A DNA stretch of 59,851 nt from UBA10103 sp964437185 (lineage in GTDB: Bacteria > Patescibacteriota > Minisyncoccia > Phycocordibacterales > UBA2100): contig CAYTFU010000007.1 in NCBI GenBank assembly GCA_964437185.1, positions 1-59,851 on the forward strand, read 5' to 3'. The notes below the pieces were generated by a model. The model did not search any database. It worked only from the letters and a program-made list of their open reading frames with translations, and was not told the DNA's origin. A program made the position numbers and the translations under genes. This document shows, piece by piece, positions 41,860 to 49,043 of the stretch (its first letter is position 1; each line of letters starts with the position of its first letter).

Positions 41860-43320
41860 TTATTTCTCCTCAGGTATTTTCAGCAAAGGATCTGAATCGA
41901 AACCCAAGCCGTGTATCAGTTGATTGCGTTCCGCCTGATCGGAGATGAGGTCTGGAATCATAAGCCATCGAGAGTATACAGATGTTGCTGCATATCTCCC
42001 GCTTTTGCCAGGCAGCGACATGAGAAATTTGTCGTGTGGGTCTTGAAGGCCGTCAATAATATTTTGAGAGTACTCTCTTGTGGAAGAGATTTCCTGCAGT
42101 CGAGCCCGCAGCCATTTCTCGCTGCACGCACCAAATAACCGTGTCATGACGGTAATCTTCTTCTTTAATTCGTATACCGGATAGCTCGAAAGCCCCCTTT
42201 CGTTTTTATTTTCTGTTTCGACGATCTGTATTTCTACCGACCGCTCCCGGTCGGTATCCGGGATCTTAAGATTGCATAGTATCTTCACCACGCGAAAACT
42301 TTGGGAAGAAATTGGGTTGTCCCCCGTTTTGGGTGATTCCTTAAAGCTGATTTCAAGCCCGCCTTCTACCTCGCGGTCAATTCGAGATTTAAAGTCCGCT
42401 AGCCCGGCATCTCCCAGTTCTGCGAGTATGTTCCGGTCTTCCACAAGTATGTTAGAAATTCCTAGTCGACTTTCGTTTTTTTCTAAATAGGATAGTACGG
42501 CAATTATCACATCAGGAATTTGGGCCTTATCTGTTTCCAGTCGTATCCCAATAGCGTCTTTCAGTGCTTCTCGAACATTTGCTTCGGGTCGCGATAAATA
42601 CTTAGTGATTTGGCTGTCGATCTTTTTGTCCCGCATCGAGACCTTTACTTGGTAAGGCCCGTTGGCCCCATTCAATGTGGCGATCGCGGGCTCATCATCG
42701 CTTGAAGCGTACCGTTTGCGTAGCAAAGGGGCCTGATCATTTTTCTCAGAGGACGTAGTAAAGAAATCTTCCACGGACCTCATATCACCCTGGAGTAAGT
42801 GAGCCTCCGCTTTCTGTAATTCAAAAACGGCAAGTGCCACAGAAATGAGTGCACAGTACGCGGCGTGAGCCTCCAACCCTCTTCGATCCCTTTCTCCATA
42901 CTTCGTGGTCTTGCTAATTAAATCGACAATATCTTTGCGCGACCGAATACGCGGACCATCGGCAGCTCTCGCTTGTCTAGGAAGTTGGATTGAGAGAAAA
43001 CGATTGAGATAGCCCTCGGCGACGTCAAGTGCTTCGTTGATTCGCCCGATAGCGTCATCGTATTCAGGGTTCTCACCGGGCGGGGGGTCTGATTTCAGAT
43101 TTTCAAATACCGAAACACCAAGATGTGTAGAGATTGCCGTGAGCACCTCTCGTTCATTGAGTACCGGAAGGTGGTGTGTGTCAATGACCGTCGCAATGGC
43201 CTTTTCCGTTCCAATTGGTACGTCCGAACCTATAAGTCTGGCCGTAAGCAAAATCCCCGTCATCCTAGGATCGTAGAGATCTGGATTGAGATTCTCTTGC
43301 ACATGCCCAAGTTTATCCAT
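41860..43320 (-). CDS. 486-aa protein, possible divergent Rel-like domain
   Basis: 486 aa, no signal or TM. N-terminal helical half (1-215). In the second half, K-V-x-M-R-D-K-K-I (225-234), DAIGIRLE (255-262), SQSFRVVKI (339-347), SVEIQIVE (361-368) and ERGLSSYPVYELKK (374-387) fall in the order of the RelA/SpoT synthetase motifs (D-x-x-G-x-R, GYQSxH, E-x-Q-I-R-T, Y-K). Spacing is right but key residues differ, so activity is uncertain. AT content looks higher than in the flanks. A non-Rel function is quite possible. Confidence 0.5.
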   Translation of the reverse strand: MDKLGHVQENLNPDLYDPRMTGILLTARLIGSDVPIGTEKAIATVIDTHHLPVLNEREVLTAISTHLGVSVFENLKSDPPPGENPEYDDAIGRINEALDVAEGYLNRFLSIQLPRQARAADGPRIRSRKDIVDLISKTTKYGERDRRGLEAHAAYCALISVALAVFELQKAEAHLLQGDMRSVEDFFTTSSEKNDQAPLLRKRYASSDDEPAIATLNGANGPYQVKVSMRDKKIDSQITKYLSRPEANVREALKDAIGIRLETDKAQIPDVIIAVLSYLEKNESRLGISNILVEDRNILAELGDAGLADFKSRIDREVEGGLEISFKESPKTGDNPISSQSFRVVKILCNLKIPDTDRERSVEIQIVETENKNERGLSSYPVYELKKKITVMTRLFGACSEKWLRARLQEISSTREYSQNIIDGLQDPHDKFLMSLPGKSGRYAATSVYSRWLMIPDLISDQAERNQLIHGLGFDSDPLLKIPEEK

Positions 43321-43326
43321 AACAAC

Positions 43327-43335
43327 AGTCTAACA
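43327..43335 (-). promoter_or_regulatory. Extended -10 of the 486-aa gene (leaderless)
   Basis: Minus strand TGT-TAGACT; hexamer ends 6 bases before the ATG at 43320. Confidence 0.68.
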
Positions 43336-43385
43336 TTCGAGCAACTGCAAATCATACCTTTCCTTGTAACGACAGGACACGGACA

Positions 43386-43394
43386 TGTTAAGGT
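43386..43394 (+). promoter_or_regulatory. Extended -10 of dus (leaderless)
   Basis: TGT-TAAGGT; hexamer 43389-43394 ends 6 bases before ATG 43401. Confidence 0.58.
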
Positions 43395-43400
43395 ACCCGC

Positions 43401-44351
43401 ATGGAGAATTTTTGGAACAAACTCAGACGGCCGATTTTGGTGCAAGCGCCGATGGAGGACGTGACGGACGCGGCGTTTCGGCGCTTGATTGCGCGCTATG
43501 GCAAGCCCGACGTGATGTTTACGGAGTTTACCTCTGCCGATGGCCTCGTGCTTGCCCCCGAAAAGGGGCAGCAGGCGCTCCGCAAAAAACTCGTCTTTGG
43601 AGAAGGGGAGCGGCCGATCGTGGCGCAGCTTTTTACCTCAGTGCCCGATCACATGGCGCAGGCCTCGCTCATGTGTGCGAAGCTCGGCTTCGACGGCATT
43701 GATATCAACATGGGATGCCCAGACAGGGCAGTGGAGAAAGGGGGGTGCGGTGCGGCACTCATTAAGAATCCTCAGAATGCGCGAGCACTTATTCGTGCAG
43801 CAAAAGAAAGCGGCCTGCCCGTGTCCGTAAAAACGCGTCTCGGATACAACACTGATGAGCTCGAAGAGTGGCTACCCGAACTGCTCACGGAAAAACCGGC
43901 GGCAATCACCATTCACGCGCGCACGCGCAAAGAAATGTCGCTCGTCCCTGCGCGATGGGAGCGGGTGAAGCGGGCAGTGGAGATGCGAGACGCATTGAAA
44001 TCGGAGACGTTGATCCTCGGCAACGGTGATGTGAAAGACGTGGCCGACGCTCGCGCGAAGGTGGCCGAGGCAGGCTGTGACGGCGCGATGCTCGGCCGCG
44101 CGATTTATGGAAATCCGTGGCTGTATGCGAATCGCACCGAGTCGCCAACCCCACCAGAAAGAAGAACCGCACTTATCGAACACCTCGCGCTTTTTGACGA
44201 GCTGATGTCCGACACCACCAACTACGCGACAATGAAAAAACATTTCAAAGCATATATTTCGGGGTGGGACGGAGCGAAGGATTTACGCATGAGCCTGATG
44301 GAAACCGAATCGTGCGAAGAGGCAACCAAGATTCTCGAGCAGTCGAAATAG
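43401..44351 (+). CDS. dus: tRNA-dihydrouridine synthase
   Basis: 316 aa. FMN-dependent TIM barrel: APMEDVTD (16-23), QLFTS, INMGCPDRAVEKGGCGAAL with catalytic C116, KTRLGY, IHARTR and GNGDV, GCDGAMLGRAIYGNPWL. Reduces uridine to dihydrouridine in the tRNA D-loop. The C-terminal helical domain is shorter than in DusB. Single gene. Confidence 0.93.
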   Translation: MENFWNKLRRPILVQAPMEDVTDAAFRRLIARYGKPDVMFTEFTSADGLVLAPEKGQQALRKKLVFGEGERPIVAQLFTSVPDHMAQASLMCAKLGFDGIDINMGCPDRAVEKGGCGAALIKNPQNARALIRAAKESGLPVSVKTRLGYNTDELEEWLPELLTEKPAAITIHARTRKEMSLVPARWERVKRAVEMRDALKSETLILGNGDVKDVADARAKVAEAGCDGAMLGRAIYGNPWLYANRTESPTPPERRTALIEHLALFDELMSDTTNYATMKKHFKAYISGWDGAKDLRMSLMETESCEEATKILEQSK

Positions 44352-44379
44352 TTGAATATATTTGAATTTTGATTATTGT
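44352..44379 (+). promoter_or_regulatory. Possible promoter of the 44451 gene
   Basis: TTGAAT (44352-44357), 16-bp spacer, TATTGT (44374-44379), giving a leader of about 65 nt; fits a gene that uses an SD. Confidence 0.4.
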
Positions 44380-44450
44380 ATCCACTGGCCGTTCTTTCTC
44401 CGTGTGGGAAGAGCGGGCAAACACCCCGCAAGAAAAAAGGAGGAAAAGCC

Positions 44451-44684
44451 GTGAGACACGAACCGTGGCGCTCTCGCCGTAATCGCACAAAAGACCTCGC
44501 GGAGGAATTGCGCAAGGAGGAGATGTTAACAAACACTCCCGCCATGTGGAGGGACGCGCAGTTGCCCCCTACACTCGATGTCTGCGACCACTGCGACCTT
44601 GTAATCTTGGGGACGCAGTACCTCAAGGGCCGCAAGAAATTCCACAAGTTCTGTTACGAGGAGCGGTTCAATGTGAAGCTGTAA
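44451..44684 (+). CDS. Small zinc-ribbon-like protein with SD
   Basis: 77 aa, GTG start chosen because AGGAGG lies 7 bases upstream (AAAGGAGGAAAAGCC). Basic N-terminus (MRHEPWRSRRNRTKD), then CDHC near 46-49 and K-F-H-K-F-C near 65-70, a possible C-x-x-C...H-x-x-C zinc finger. No family recognised. Terminated by a strong hairpin downstream. One of few SD-led genes here. Confidence 0.65.
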   Translation: MRHEPWRSRRNRTKDLAEELRKEEMLTNTPAMWRDAQLPPTLDVCDHCDLVILGTQYLKGRKKFHKFCYEERFNVKL

Positions 44685-44730
44685 CCGTTCCAGTCTGGCG
44701 ATTGTCGCAACTCAGGCGCATCCGCGCCCG

Positions 44731-44768
44731 CCCCCCGTCTCCGTGAGAGACGGGGGGTCGAATTTTTT
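44731..44768 (+). terminator. Strong rho-independent terminator
   Basis: CCCCCCGTCTC (44731-44741) pairs perfectly with GAGACGGGGGG (44747-44757), loop of 5, then TCGAATTTTTT. Confidence 0.92.
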
Positions 44769-44769
44769 G

Positions 44770-44775
44770 TATACT
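44770..44775 (+). promoter_or_regulatory. -10 box of dnaX (leaderless)
   Basis: TATACT ends 6 bases before ATG 44782, directly after the upstream terminator. This sets the DnaX start at MSKAARS. Confidence 0.75.
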
Positions 44776-44781
44776 GCCTCA

Positions 44782-45861
44782 ATGTCGAAAGCCGCTCGCT
44801 CCGTAACTCTCTACCGCGCATACAGGCCCGGATCATTTGATGAAGTGCGGGGGCAGGAGCATGTGGTGAAGGTCCTTGAGAAAGAGGTGAAGAATAAAAA
44901 GCCTGCACACGCGTACCTTTTTTCCGGAGGGCGGGGGACGGGGAAGACGAGCGTTGCGCGCATTCTCGCGCACGAGCTTGGAGTTTCCGACAAAGATTTG
45001 TATGAGATAGATGCTGCTTCCAACACCGGGGTGGATCATATCCGTGAATTGCGCGAGGGCGTACACACAGTGCCGTTCGATTCTCCGTACAAGTTTTACA
45101 TCATCGACGAGGCGCATATGCTTTCGCGTGCGGCGTGGAACGCTTTTTTGAAGACGCTCGAAGAGCCACCCGCGCACGCTATTTTTGTCCTAGCGACAAC
45201 CGAGCTAGAAAAAGTGCCTGAGACAATTCAATCACGGTGCGAGACGTACACTTTCAAACAGCCCACGCGCGCGATGCTTGCGGACACCGTGGCCGAAATC
45301 GCAAAGAAAGAGGGGTATACGTTTGAGCGCTCAGCCGCGGAGCTCGTCGCACTCCTCGCGGAAGGATCGTTTCGCGATGCGCTCTCGATTTTGCAAAAGG
45401 TGCTCGCGGTGACTTCGGACCCCAGCGAGACGAAAAGATCGTCTCACGGGGCAGGCAAGCGTGTGGACGTCGCAGAGGTGGAGACCGTCACTGGCGCGCC
45501 GCGCGGAGAATTGATACGACAACTCCTCACCGCGATCGCGAAGAAGGACGCATCATCTGCGCTCGGGACGATACAACACGCTGTATCGGAAAACATGGAT
45601 GCACGTACGCTCACGCGGCTGCTCATCCATCGCATGCGCGTCGTGTTGCTTCTTCGCTACGCTCCCGACCTCGCGGAGTCGCTTTCTCGAGAACTCACGG
45701 AGGCTGATCTCACACTTGCGCAGGAGCTTTCGAAAGAGCCGGGAGTCAATTCGGATACCTTGAAAGCGTTGCTAGAGGCTCACTCGCAGATGGCGTACTC
45801 TGCGGTGCCACACTTACCACTCGAGATCGCGATCATCGAAATATGCAGCGAAAAAAAGTAG
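44782..45861 (+). CDS. dnaX: DNA polymerase III gamma/tau subunit (short)
   Basis: 359 aa. Clamp-loader AAA+ motor: Walker A GGRGTGKTS (49-57), IIDEAHML Walker B, SRC sensor region. Between ILAHEL (61-66) and EIDAASN (75-81) the usual Cys4 zinc module is absent. The protein ends right after the lid/collar domains, so it corresponds to a gamma-like form without tau tail. It terminates GAA-AAA-AAG-TAG, and the methyltransferase gene starts 19 bases before this stop in the -1 frame. Confidence 0.92.
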   Translation: MSKAARSVTLYRAYRPGSFDEVRGQEHVVKVLEKEVKNKKPAHAYLFSGGRGTGKTSVARILAHELGVSDKDLYEIDAASNTGVDHIRELREGVHTVPFDSPYKFYIIDEAHMLSRAAWNAFLKTLEEPPAHAIFVLATTELEKVPETIQSRCETYTFKQPTRAMLADTVAEIAKKEGYTFERSAAELVALLAEGSFRDALSILQKVLAVTSDPSETKRSSHGAGKRVDVAEVETVTGAPRGELIRQLLTAIAKKDASSALGTIQHAVSENMDARTLTRLLIHRMRVVLLLRYAPDLAESLSRELTEADLTLAQELSKEPGVNSDTLKALLEAHSQMAYSAVPHLPLEIAIIEICSEKK

Positions 45862-46646
45862 CTCAGCACAAAGTATCTGCGCCGCCGCAGAAAACTAAAA
45901 AGACTGAAACTTGGGGGCATGTAGCCAATTGGTACCACGAACACGTGAGCGTCTCGGAGGACACGTATCACGAAAAAGTGGTGAAGCCCAATCTCTTGCG
46001 CGTCGTCGGCGATGTGCGAAACCTGCATGTGCTCGACGTCGCTTGCGGCGAAGGGTTTTTCACGCGCTTGCTCTGTGAGAAGGGCGCGCGAGTGACGGGG
46101 GTCGACATTGCGCCCGAACTTATCGCAATCGCAAAAAAGATCGGCCCCGCAGACATCACATATCTTGCGGCACCCGCCGCACGGATTCCACTACCGGAAG
46201 GATCGTTTGATCTCGCGACTTGCGTGCTTGCCCTACAAAATATAAAAGACATCTCCGGTGCACTTGCGCAGATATCGCTCCTGCTCAAAAAGGGCGGTTC
46301 TTTCGTATGTGTGATCAATCATCCTGCATTTCGCATTCCGCGCAATTCTTCGTGGGGATACGACCCTGATTCGCATATTCAATTTCGAAAAGTCGATCGC
46401 TACCTTTCGGAAATTTCATCGCCCATTCAAATGCATCCGGGGTCGGCGCCCGGCGTGACCACGATGTCATATCACCGCCCGCTACAGGTGTATATGAAGG
46501 AGCTTGCGAAACACGGCTTCGTTCTCGCGGGGCTTGAAGAATGGATTTCGCATCGAGTTAGTGAGAAGGGGCCAAAGGCCGAGGCCGAAGACCGCGCCCG
46601 CAAGGAGTTTCCGCTTTTCCTCATGTTGAACGCGCGTAAAATTTAG
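45843..46646 (+). CDS. Class I SAM-dependent methyltransferase
   Basis: 267 aa. Lys-rich N-terminus (about 1-22), Rossmann fold with SAM motif I VLDVACGEGFF (about 63-73), acidic end of strand 2 in VTGVDIA, and PLPEGSFDLATCVLALQNI (motif II/III region). Methyltransf_11-like; substrate unknown. The gene overlaps dnaX by 19 bases and has no own promoter visible, so it is translated by coupling or, possibly, by frameshifting from dnaX. Confidence 0.88.
   Translation: MQRKKVAQHKVSAPPQKTKKTETWGHVANWYHEHVSVSEDTYHEKVVKPNLLRVVGDVRNLHVLDVACGEGFFTRLLCEKGARVTGVDIAPELIAIAKKIGPADITYLAAPAARIPLPEGSFDLATCVLALQNIKDISGALAQISLLLKKGGSFVCVINHPAFRIPRNSSWGYDPDSHIQFRKVDRYLSEISSPIQMHPGSAPGVTTMSYHRPLQVYMKELAKHGFVLAGLEEWISHRVSEKGPKAEAEDRARKEFPLFLMLNARKI
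45852..45858 (+). promoter_or_regulatory. A-AAA-AAG slippery heptamer at the dnaX stop
   Basis: Read in the dnaX frame as A AAA AAG and followed at once by TAG. A -1 slip continues into the methyltransferase frame. A 6-bp hairpin TCTGCG-CCGC-CGCAGA (45876-45891) lies 17 bases downstream. No SD-like stimulator is visible upstream. Confidence 0.45.
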
Positions 46647-46652
46647 TACGAT
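46647..46652 (+). promoter_or_regulatory. -10 box of the 46660 gene
   Basis: TACGAT ends 7 bases before the ATG at 46660 and overlaps the earlier ATG at 46651, favouring 46660. Confidence 0.5.
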
Positions 46653-46659
46653 GAAGGCT

Positions 46660-47214
46660 ATGACAGGTAGAAAAATATTTGGATACTTCATCGTACTTTT
46701 CTTGCTTGCGGGCATCGGATACGGCCTTACAGGATATTCATGGATGCCTGAACCCTCGGCGCTCATGTATACCAACGAGCGCTACGGTCTGAGTCTTTCG
46801 TATCCCGATAGCTACACCCTTCAAGAACGCGAAGTGGGGAATGGAGAGCGGGGACACTACTCAATCACGATTATCGACACTGTCGCGCTCGCGAATCTTC
46901 CCGAAGCCGGGGAAGGTCCACCCTCAATCACAATCGACATCTACCAAAATGACCTGGATAAACTCACGGTAGAGCAATGGATTCGCAACACGAGCGCTTC
47001 CAATTTCAAACTTTCTCCCGACGAAGTACTCATTCCAAATTCCGTCGCTGGCGTGGAAGGATTGTATTATCGTTGGGATGGGCTTTATCCCGGCGAGAGT
47101 ATTGTGATTGCGCATAAAGGCAACATTGTGGTCTTCTCCGCCACCCACCTTTCGCCCGACGACCAAATCCGCCAAGACTTCAACCGACTCTTGGGGTCGG
47201 TGGTTCTCCAGTAA
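46660..47214 (+). CDS. Membrane-anchored hypothetical protein
   Basis: 184 aa from 46660 (ATG 46651 possible). TM segment about 5-24, then an extracytoplasmic domain beginning NERYGLSLSYPDSYTL, a PsbP-like pattern seen in many exported proteins of Gram-positives and Patescibacteria, and ending F-x-x-L-L-x-S. Ligand or partner unknown. Confidence 0.68.
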   Translation: MTGRKIFGYFIVLFLLAGIGYGLTGYSWMPEPSALMYTNERYGLSLSYPDSYTLQEREVGNGERGHYSITIIDTVALANLPEAGEGPPSITIDIYQNDLDKLTVEQWIRNTSASNFKLSPDEVLIPNSVAGVEGLYYRWDGLYPGESIVIAHKGNIVVFSATHLSPDDQIRQDFNRLLGSVVLQ

Positions 47215-47223
47215 GGTGTTAGC

Positions 47224-47251
47224 TTGACGCCGTATATACGCGGTATATACT
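47224..47251 (+). promoter_or_regulatory. Promoter of the toxin-antitoxin pair
   Basis: TTGACG (47224-47229), 16-bp spacer, TATACT (47246-47251), ending 6 bases before ATG 47258: leaderless. Confidence 0.78.
47232..47250. promoter_or_regulatory. Operator of the toxin-antitoxin pair
   Basis: GTATATAC occurs twice, at 47232-47239 and 47243-47250, each a palindrome, 11 bp apart centre to centre. It covers the spacer and -10, so bound antitoxin complex would shut the promoter. Confidence 0.7.
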
Positions 47252-47257
47252 GTCATC

Positions 47258-47497
47258 ATGATGACAAAGGTGATTTTTAATATTGATAAGAAGGTGAAGC
47301 TGGCCGCGATGAAGAAGGCTCGTAGCCAAGGTACGACGCTTAGTAGTGTCCTCAACTTCGCCGCGAGAGCCTACGCGGAGAATTCCCTGGAAGTCGACAT
47401 TTTGGCGCGCGATCTGGCTGAGGCTCGTCGAGACATTCATGAAGGAAAACTCATTCCTGCCGTTGAGGCCTATCGACGGCTCAGTATCAAACGGTAG
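47258..47497 (+). CDS. RelB/DinJ-like antitoxin
   Basis: 79 aa. N-terminal ribbon-helix-helix (TKVIFNIDKKVKLAAMKKARSQGTTLSSVLNFAARAY) for DNA binding, then an acidic helical tail (DILARDLAEARRDIHEGKLIP) that would wrap the toxin. Two ATGs in tandem (47258, 47261). Stop is 2 bases before the toxin start. Expected to neutralise the toxin and, with it, repress the promoter. Confidence 0.82.
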   Translation: MMTKVIFNIDKKVKLAAMKKARSQGTTLSSVLNFAARAYAENSLEVDILARDLAEARRDIHEGKLIPAVEAYRRLSIKR

Positions 47498-47499
47498 TC

Positions 47500-47751
47500 A
47501 TGAATGTCCTCTATACTCCGAAAGCTTTAAGTCAGCTTGAAGAGTTATCGAGGAGCGATAGGTCGAGGATACTTAAGAAGATAGATTTTTTCGCGTCGCA
47601 GCCGGACCCATTCGTATTTGCGAAACATCTGACCGGTTATGACGTTTATCGGTTTCGTATCGGCAACTTCAGGGTTCTGTGTGAGGATCGGTCGGACGTC
47701 CTCATTGTCGCTCTTGTAGCGAAGCGTGATGGAATATATCGAGATCTCTAA
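47500..47751 (+). CDS. RelE/ParE-family toxin
   Basis: 83 aa. RelE superfamily fold: MNVLYTPKALSQLEEL, RILKKIDFF, KHLTGYDVYRFRIGNFRVLCE, IVALVAKRDGIYRD. The R-x-R-x-G-x-x-R-V pattern and a C-terminal basic strand are typical of mRNA-cleaving RelE-type toxins. Ribosome-dependent RNase activity is inferred from family. Paired with the antitoxin 2 bases upstream. Confidence 0.85.
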   Translation: MNVLYTPKALSQLEELSRSDRSRILKKIDFFASQPDPFVFAKHLTGYDVYRFRIGNFRVLCEDRSDVLIVALVAKRDGIYRDL

Positions 47752-47769
47752 AGTAGCATCTGGCCCTGT

Positions 47770-47787
47770 GTCCGCTATAATGCGGAC
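47770..47787 (+). promoter_or_regulatory. tRNA-Gln promoter inside a palindrome
   Basis: GTCCGC-TATAAT-GCGGAC: a consensus -10 (47776-47781) framed by perfect 6-base inverted repeats, 9 bases before the tRNA. Confidence 0.72.
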
Positions 47788-47790
47788 GTT

Positions 47791-47861
47791 TGGGGGATCG
47801 TCTAACGGTAGGACAGCGCCCTTTGGAGGCGTTTATCGGGGTTCGAGTCCCTGTCCCCCAG
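47791..47861 (+). tRNA. tRNA-Gln (UUG)
   Basis: 71 nt. Acceptor TGGGGGA (47791-47797) pairs with TCCCCCA (47854-47860), discriminator G. Anticodon arm GCGCC-CTTTGGA-GGCGT gives anticodon TTG, reading CAA (Gln). T-arm CGGGG-TTCGAGT-CCCTG. CCA is not encoded. It is the only tRNA found. Confidence 0.95.
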
Positions 47862-47885
47862 TCTGGTTGATTTCGAGTACTCACG

Positions 47886-47976
47886 AAATCTACACAGATC
47901 CCTTTCGTAGAAAAGGGATAGGTTGTTCTTTACGTTTGCTTAAAATCTACACAGATCCCTTTCGTAGAAAAGGGAT
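47886..47976. repeat. Two 34-bp direct repeats after tRNA-Gln
   Basis: An identical 34-base unit occurs at 47886-47919 and 47943-47976, separated by 23 bases. Each has an internal hairpin ATCCCTTT-CGTAGA-AAAGGGAT. No T-tract follows. Only two copies, so not a CRISPR array; could be duplicated terminators, protein-binding sites or integration scars. Confidence 0.8.
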
Positions 47977-48048
47977 GAGGCTGAGCAATGCTGTCAGCTT
48001 GAGATGGGTTCGGAGTCCGTGGGGGCTGTAACATCAGCCGCGACCATT

Positions 48049-48057
48049 TGCTATAGT
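48049..48057 (+). promoter_or_regulatory. Extended -10 of the 48064 gene (leaderless)
   Basis: TGC-TATAGT; hexamer 48052-48057 ends 6 bases before ATG 48064. Confidence 0.72.
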
Positions 48058-48063
48058 AGAAGC

Positions 48064-48363
48064 ATGACCAAAAACCCATACATCAACGCACTCGGGGCGG
48101 CGGGATATATTGTTTTTGTGGTGCTTTTGATTACGTACGGTCCCACATTTGTTCGAGACGAGCCCGACACGATTCTTGCGCCGATTGCGATGCTGAGTCT
48201 GCTCGTCATGTCGGTCGCATTCATGGGCTACACTTTTTTCCTCCAGCCCATACTCATGTTTCTCGACGGCCAAAAGCGCGAAGCGGTAGAGCTCGTCACA
48301 AAGACGATCATGACGTTTGCTGCTCTGACGGCGGTTGTAGTTGTTGCCGCGTTTTCAATATAA
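48064..48363 (+). CDS. Three-TM small membrane protein
   Basis: 99 aa from 48064. Hydrophobic segments at about 8-26, 38-61 and 78-98. No family recognised. The promoter fixes the start, excluding the upstream extension through the tRNA-distal spacer. Followed by a terminator shared with the convergent hydrolase gene. Confidence 0.65.
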   Translation: MTKNPYINALGAAGYIVFVVLLITYGPTFVRDEPDTILAPIAMLSLLVMSVAFMGYTFFLQPILMFLDGQKREAVELVTKTIMTFAALTAVVVVAAFSI

Positions 48364-48371
48364 GGAATTTT

Positions 48372-48398
48372 GCTCGCGCTCTCGCGGGCTTCTGTTCT
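48372..48398. terminator. Terminator between convergent genes
   Basis: GCTCGCG (48372-48378) pairs with CGCGGGC (48383-48389), one wobble, then TTCTGTTCT on the plus strand. Confidence 0.5.
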
Positions 48399-48407
48399 AT
48401 CTGATTA

Positions 48408-49043
48408 TCACTTATCGAAAAGTTTTGAGAGAAACGCAACGGCGTCTGGGTGTACAGCGTGGCCAAGGCCGGTATAAAGTTGGGCATGTGCATCAGCGCC
48501 GAGCTTTGTGAAGATGCGATCTGTGGCAAGGACGCGTTCGGAGGGGATGTGTGGATCGGTTCGGTCGCAACCGAGGTAAATCGGTGTATTTTCTAGATCT
48601 CCGCCGCCCTTTTCTATTTCTTCATCGGTCCCGATGAGGCCACCGCTCATAAGTACGGCACCCAAAAATCGTGAAGGGTTTCCCTTCAAATATTCTGCGG
48701 TAAGGCACGCTCCCTGAGAAAAACCAAAGAAGGCGATGTGATTAGTCGAGAGAGTATATGTATTAAGGATGTGCGCTACAGTGTCGTCGACGATTGCGAG
48801 CGATTGCGACAAGTGTGGCTCGTTTTCTTTCTGTGGCACGATGAATCGACGTGGATACCAGGTGTCACCGGGCGCATGTGGTGCGATGAGGAGACAGGCG
48901 TGTGGGAGATGAATTCCTTGCGCAAATGAAAGAATGTTGTGCGCCGTGCTTCCGCGGCCGTGCAAAAGCACCAGTGCGGACGATGGATGCTTTATTTCTC
49001 CGGAGAGTAGGGCCTCAGTGTCGCGTACGGAGATTGATTTCAT
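48408..49043 (-). CDS. Carboxylesterase/phospholipase, MhqD-like
   Basis: 211 aa alpha/beta hydrolase: LLHGRGS oxyanion loop (26-32), nucleophile S109 in GFSQGA, Asp near 162 and His near 195 (LGHAVH). Same family as MhqD. Its ATG overlaps the stop of the dioxygenase gene by 4 bases, the same pairing as mhqE-mhqD in Bacillus, where the products help resist quinones. It may cleave the ring-fission product or another small ester. Confidence 0.87.
   Translation of the reverse strand: MKSISVRDTEALLSGEIKHPSSALVLLHGRGSTAHNILSFAQGIHLPHACLLIAPHAPGDTWYPRRFIVPQKENEPHLSQSLAIVDDTVAHILNTYTLSTNHIAFFGFSQGACLTAEYLKGNPSRFLGAVLMSGGLIGTDEEIEKGGGDLENTPIYLGCDRTDPHIPSERVLATDRIFTKLGADAHAQLYTGLGHAVHPDAVAFLSKLFDK

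Noticed and set aside
47886..47976. CRISPR array (two 34-base repeats, 23-base spacer)
   Set aside because: Only two repeats, spacer too short and no cas genes; a faint likeness to Cas12a-type repeats on the minus strand has the wrong loop size.
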